DNA of 64,000 nt, from contig JAIMKR010000008.1 of NCBI GenBank assembly GCA_020692325.1, positions 1 to 64,000 of the forward strand, given 5' to 3'. Both the position numbers and the translations under genes were made by a program. The notes beneath the pieces were generated by a model. That model was not told where the DNA came from. It worked only from the letters and a program-made list of their open reading frames with translations, and did not search any database. This document shows, one piece after another, positions 61,109-64,000 of this stretch (position 1 is the first letter of the stretch; each line of letters begins with the position of its first letter). Source of the stretch: Desulfocurvus sp. Its GTDB lineage: Bacteria; Desulfobacterota; Desulfovibrionia; Desulfovibrionales; Desulfovibrionaceae.

Positions 61109-62011
61109 ATGCCACGCAATCCCTACACCATCGCCCTGGTGCAGACTGGCTGCCGCGAGAACGCGGCCGAGAATCTCGCCGCCAACCTCGACCTCGCCGA
61201 ACGTGCCGCCAGCCTCGGCGCGGACGTTGTCTGCCTGCAGGAGCTCTTTCTCGGTCCCTACTTTTGCCAGCAGGAGGACGCCCGGCTCTTCGACCTCGCC
61301 GAGTCCGTTCCCGGACCCACCACCGAGGCCTTCGGCCGGCTGGCCAAAAAGACCGGCTCGGCCATCGTCGTCTCCCTGTTCGAGAAACGCGCCCCCGGCC
61401 TCTACCACAACACCGCCGTGGTCATCGGCCGCGAGGGCGACGTCATCGGTCGCTACCGCAAAATGCACATCCCCGACGACCCGGCCTTCTACGAGAAGTT
61501 CTACTTCACCCCCGGCGACCTCGGCTTCCTGGCCGTGGATACCCACGTGGGACGCATTGGCGTGTGCGTGTGTTGGGATCAGTGGTACCCCGAGGCCGCG
61601 CGCCTCACCGCCCTGAAGGGCGCGGAGGTCGTGTTCTACCCCACCGCCATTGGCTGGCATCCGCAGGAGAAGGACCTCCTCGGCGACGAGCAGCGCTCCG
61701 CCTGGATGCTCGTGCAGCGCGGCCACGCCGTGGCCAACGGCTGCTACATCGCCGCGGCCAACCGCGTCGGCCTGGAGCGTCCGCTCGCCGATGGCAACAA
61801 CGCCGCCGGCGCGGGCATCGAGTTTTGGGGCAGCAGCTTCGTCGCCGGTCCCATGGGCGACCTCGTGGCACAGGCCCCCACGGACGAGGAGACCATCCTC
61901 CTCGCCCAGGTCGACCCCGGCCGCATCGAGGAAGTCCGGCGTGGCTGGCCATTTTTGCGCGACAGACGCATCGACGCCTACGGCGGTCTGACCAAGCGCT
62001 TCGACGACTAG
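61109..62011 (+). CDS. aguB: N-carbamoylputrescine amidase
   Basis: A 300-residue nitrilase-family enzyme. The catalytic triad is visible: Glu in CLQELFLGPYFC, Lys in YRKMHIPDDPAFYEKFYF and Cys in GVCVCWDQWYPEAAR. The IPDDPAFYEKFYFTPGD and EFWGSSFV blocks are characteristic of N-carbamoylputrescine amidase (AguB) in polyamine synthesis. The ATG has AAGGAG. No agmatine deiminase gene (aguA) is adjacent in the window. Confidence 0.9.
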   Translation: MPRNPYTIALVQTGCRENAAENLAANLDLAERAASLGADVVCLQELFLGPYFCQQEDARLFDLAESVPGPTTEAFGRLAKKTGSAIVVSLFEKRAPGLYHNTAVVIGREGDVIGRYRKMHIPDDPAFYEKFYFTPGDLGFLAVDTHVGRIGVCVCWDQWYPEAARLTALKGAEVVFYPTAIGWHPQEKDLLGDEQRSAWMLVQRGHAVANGCYIAAANRVGLERPLADGNNAAGAGIEFWGSSFVAGPMGDLVAQAPTDEETILLAQVDPGRIEEVRRGWPFLRDRRIDAYGGLTKRFDD

Positions 62012-62491
62012 CCTTCCTCCACATCGAGGAACGCTCCGTCACGGCGTCGGAATTGGGACGCGTCACCGCCGCAATGTTGTGGTGAGTGTTCATGCTCCGC
62101 AGGCCAAGAGGCCTCCGGCCCCTTGGAACCCCGGTCAAGGGAACCGGCGCATTTCCTCGTCGCTGGGCTTTTGGGGCTTCAATCCGGGCTGTTGGAAGCC
62201 TGTTCATGAGGAATGCCATTTTCTTCTCGCGGACGCCATTGGGCTTCATCAGGGAAAAACGGTAAGGACCATCCCCCGTCGCAGAGGTGCCTTCGGGATT
62301 CCAATCCGTTGCTTTTCGTTCAGGCTTTCTGGAATTCCGGTCGAGACCGGCCGAGGCGTGGCGCGGGCGATTGTGCGAGGGGACCGGGGCCTGCCCGTGT
62401 CACCTATGAAACCCTTTGGAAGGGGGGCGCGGGGGGAAACCTTTCCTGCGGAAAGGTTTCCCTCCGATTCTCTTGTCTTTCCCCGTTTCCC
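62012..62491. other. Intergenic region with a perfect hairpin
   Basis: About 480 bases between convergent genes. No credible gene. A 13-base perfect stem with 3-base loop lies at 62434-62462, close to the MFS gene stop; the rest is unremarkable. Confidence 0.5.
62434..62462 (-). terminator. Perfect hairpin after the MFS gene
   Basis: GGGAAACCTTTCC (62434-62446) and its complement (62450-62462) around a TGC loop, 30 bases past the MFS stop. No T-run follows on the minus strand, so it may be an attenuating or mRNA-stabilising hairpin rather than a standard terminator. Confidence 0.5.
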
Positions 62492-63649
62492 TCACGCCGC
62501 GCGAACGGTTCCACCCCGCGCGAACAGGGCGGGCAGGGCGGCCGCGAGGGGGCAGAACGCCAGCAGGGTGACGGCGGCGGTCAACCCGGCGTGTTCGATG
62601 AACAGTCCGACGATCCAGACGCCGAGTCCGCCCATGCCCACACCGAAGCCCATGGTGAGGCCGGAGGCGATGGCGGCGTTGCGGCTCAGAATTTCCTGCG
62701 CCTGGGCCACGGTGACGGAGAAGGACGCCAGCAGCGCCGCCCCGGCGAGGCACAGCCAGACCACGGCGATATCGCCGCTGGCATGGAGAAAGAGCAGGAA
62801 GAGCGGGGTGGCGAGCGCCAGGGAACCCACCACGATGGACCTGCGGCCGATGCGGTCGGAGAGCCATCCTCCGAACATGCCGCCGATGGCGCCGGCGAAG
62901 AGCATGAGGAAGAGCAGATGGGCGCTCCCGGTCAACGGCTCGCCGCGGACCTGGAGGAGATAGAGCGGCAAAAAGGCGATGAACCCGAAGTAGGCCAGGG
63001 AACGCAGGCTGACCACGAGCACGATCTTGGAGAGTCCCGGCCAGGCCGCGCGCAGCGTGGGAAGAAACGGCTCCGGCGTGCGCGCCGCCGCCTGCGGGAG
63101 CCTGGGCGCGGCCAGCCACAACAGCGCGGCCACCAGCGCGCCGGGAATGATGAACAGCGGCGTGGCGGAAAGCCCCATGTCCTTCACCACCGGCACGGCC
63201 ACAAGCGGCGTGAGCGCCCAGCCCACGTTGCCGGCCGCCGTGAACACGGCCAAGTGCCAGGCCTTGCGCTTGCCCGCCAGCGCGCCGATCATGGCCGCCG
63301 CCTGCGGGTGGAACGCGGCCGTGCCGAGTCCGGCCAGAAACGTCAGCGTCGCCATCAGCGCGTAGTTGCCGGTGGTGCCGAGGAGTCCCAGCAGCAGCGC
63401 CATCCAGGCCGTGCCTACGTATACGATCCAGCGTTTCCCGCGCCGGTCCGCCAGATAGCCAAACACCGGCTGCAACACCGAGGAGCTCGCGGTGAAGGCC
63501 GTGATGAGGAACGCGCCGCGCCCCATGCTCAGCCCCGCCGCCACCAGGAACGGCAACAGCGTCTGAATCAGATTCATGTACCAGTCGTTGAACAGATGGG
63601 CCAGCGAGAGCGCGGCCATCCGTCCCTGTCTCGCGGTGTTCTCAGTCAT
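62492..63649 (-). CDS. MFS transporter, fosmidomycin-resistance-like
   Basis: A 385-residue, twelve-segment major facilitator. The N-terminus SLAHLFNDWYMNLIQTLLPF and the GLGTAAFHPQAAAMIGALAG block are typical of the Fsr/fosmidomycin-resistance group, and GYLADRRGKRW is the loop 2-3 MFS motif. Probably a drug exporter. The start at 63649 lies within the end of the MarR-type gene (8-base overlap) with AAGGAGG upstream, so the regulator and transporter are coupled. Confidence 0.85.
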   Translation of the reverse strand: MTENTARQGRMAALSLAHLFNDWYMNLIQTLLPFLVAAGLSMGRGAFLITAFTASSSVLQPVFGYLADRRGKRWIVYVGTAWMALLLGLLGTTGNYALMATLTFLAGLGTAAFHPQAAAMIGALAGKRKAWHLAVFTAAGNVGWALTPLVAVPVVKDMGLSATPLFIIPGALVAALLWLAAPRLPQAAARTPEPFLPTLRAAWPGLSKIVLVVSLRSLAYFGFIAFLPLYLLQVRGEPLTGSAHLLFLMLFAGAIGGMFGGWLSDRIGRRSIVVGSLALATPLFLLFLHASGDIAVVWLCLAGAALLASFSVTVAQAQEILSRNAAIASGLTMGFGVGMGGLGVWIVGLFIEHAGLTAAVTLLAFCPLAAALPALFARGGTVRAA

Positions 63650-64000
63650 CGGCGGCCTCCTTGACGTCCGTTCGGTCCGCGTCGTGGCCATGGCCGGTGA
63701 TGTCGCCGATGCGCTCCAGAAAGCGCAGAATCACCGCGCGCTCGGCCTCCGTGTATTCCGCCAGCACCGCCAGTTTGGCCTTGCTGGCCCGGGCGTGGCA
63801 GCGGGCATGTTCCGTGAACACGCGTTCGCCCGCCGGCGTCAATTCGAAACGCAATTCCTTGTTGTTGCCGACCGGTCGCCGCATCGTCACCAACCCCTTG
63901 GCCTCCAAACGTTTCGTCATTTTGCTCATGGCCCCGCGCGTCATGCCCATGCGCTCGGCCAGGCGCGTCGCGTTGGCCTCCGGCGACTCGCCGATCCAGT
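63642..64000 (-). CDS. MarR-family transcriptional regulator (5' end outside the window)
   Basis: The C-terminal 119 residues are visible, running off the right edge. They contain the winged-helix region NATRLAERMGMTRGAMSKMTKRLEAKGL and the wing RRPVGNNKELRFELTPAGE, followed by a dimerisation helix. It probably represses the overlapping MFS exporter gene, as is common for MarR-type regulators. No start codon is inside the window. Confidence 0.85.
   Translation of the reverse strand, partial: WIGESPEANATRLAERMGMTRGAMSKMTKRLEAKGLVTMRRPVGNNKELRFELTPAGERVFTEHARCHARASKAKLAVLAEYTEAERAVILRFLERIGDITGHGHDADRTDVKEAADD

Noticed and set aside
62434-62462. Hairpin as a bacterial transposon end or riboswitch
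   Set aside because: It is a single perfect hairpin near a stop codon; no second copy or conserved riboswitch core is seen.

Overview
The window is 64 kb of high-GC DNA (roughly two thirds G+C by eye) with dense, short-spaced genes on both strands. The gene content points to a sulfate-reducer-like member of Desulfobacterota, near Desulfovibrionaceae: hydrogenase maturation hypD/hypE, larB/larC/larE, cheD, CheX-like and HEAT-receiver proteins, DUF1786, a short GNAT of ArgA type and a KamA-type aminomutase. The taxonomic call is an inference from gene content, not from a phylogenetic marker.

Layout. 0.1-7.6 kb: PAS histidine kinase, SLOG-like protein, csaA-like/DUF1786 pair, alpha/beta hydrolase, CheX + HEAT-receiver pair, DUF554 protein. 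7.7-8.9 kb: tRNA-Leu(CAA) with its promoter and terminator, followed by a phage-type integrase gene that has lost its catalytic middle, and repeat-bearing non-coding DNA; this is the scar of an integrated element. 9-16.5 kb: two hypothetical proteins and the operon mprF - acvB/virJ-like - acyltransferase (lysyl-phosphatidylglycerol membrane remodelling). 15.8-19 kb: larE-larB-larC-DUF3431. 19.6-25.3 kb: a CgeB-like glycosyltransferase converging on an operon of SPASM protein, TPR-glycosyltransferase and DUF115/Maf-like protein. 25.6-35.9 kb: MATE exporter, HI0933 flavoprotein, a 27-residue membrane protein, xth, an LysE exporter and a divergent Lrp regulator that both carry about 130 extra residues, lgt, and an operon of cheD and glutaminyl cyclase. 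36.3-40.4 kb: a four-gene operon (KamA aminomutase, Ddl-like ATP-grasp ligase, ATP-grasp/GNAT fusion, 56-residue protein), probably making an acetylated beta-amino-acid peptide. 41-48 kb: lipoprotein, a large GGDEF/EAL protein broken by an amber codon, an orphan MacB-type permease, a DEDDh exonuclease, a frameshifted ASCH gene and tRNA-fMet. 48.3-51.9 kb: glycosyltransferases, a single-domain receiver and a TtuB/TtuA-like tRNA thiolation pair.

52.2-54.1 kb is a sharply AT-rich island between an intact higA antitoxin with a 5'-truncated higB and the host hypD-hypE-VOC-DACNV operon. It holds exactly two tightly coupled genes: an ABC/OLD-like ATPase and a small PD-(D/E)xK nuclease. This is the best candidate in the window for a poorly described, mobile two-gene defence system. 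58-64 kb returns to housekeeping genes: TlpA-like lipoprotein, GNAT, hpt, zinc-ribbon/DUF3426 protein, N-carbamoylputrescine amidase, and a MarR/MFS exporter pair running off the right edge.

All functional calls come from reading motifs in translated sequence; no database search was available.
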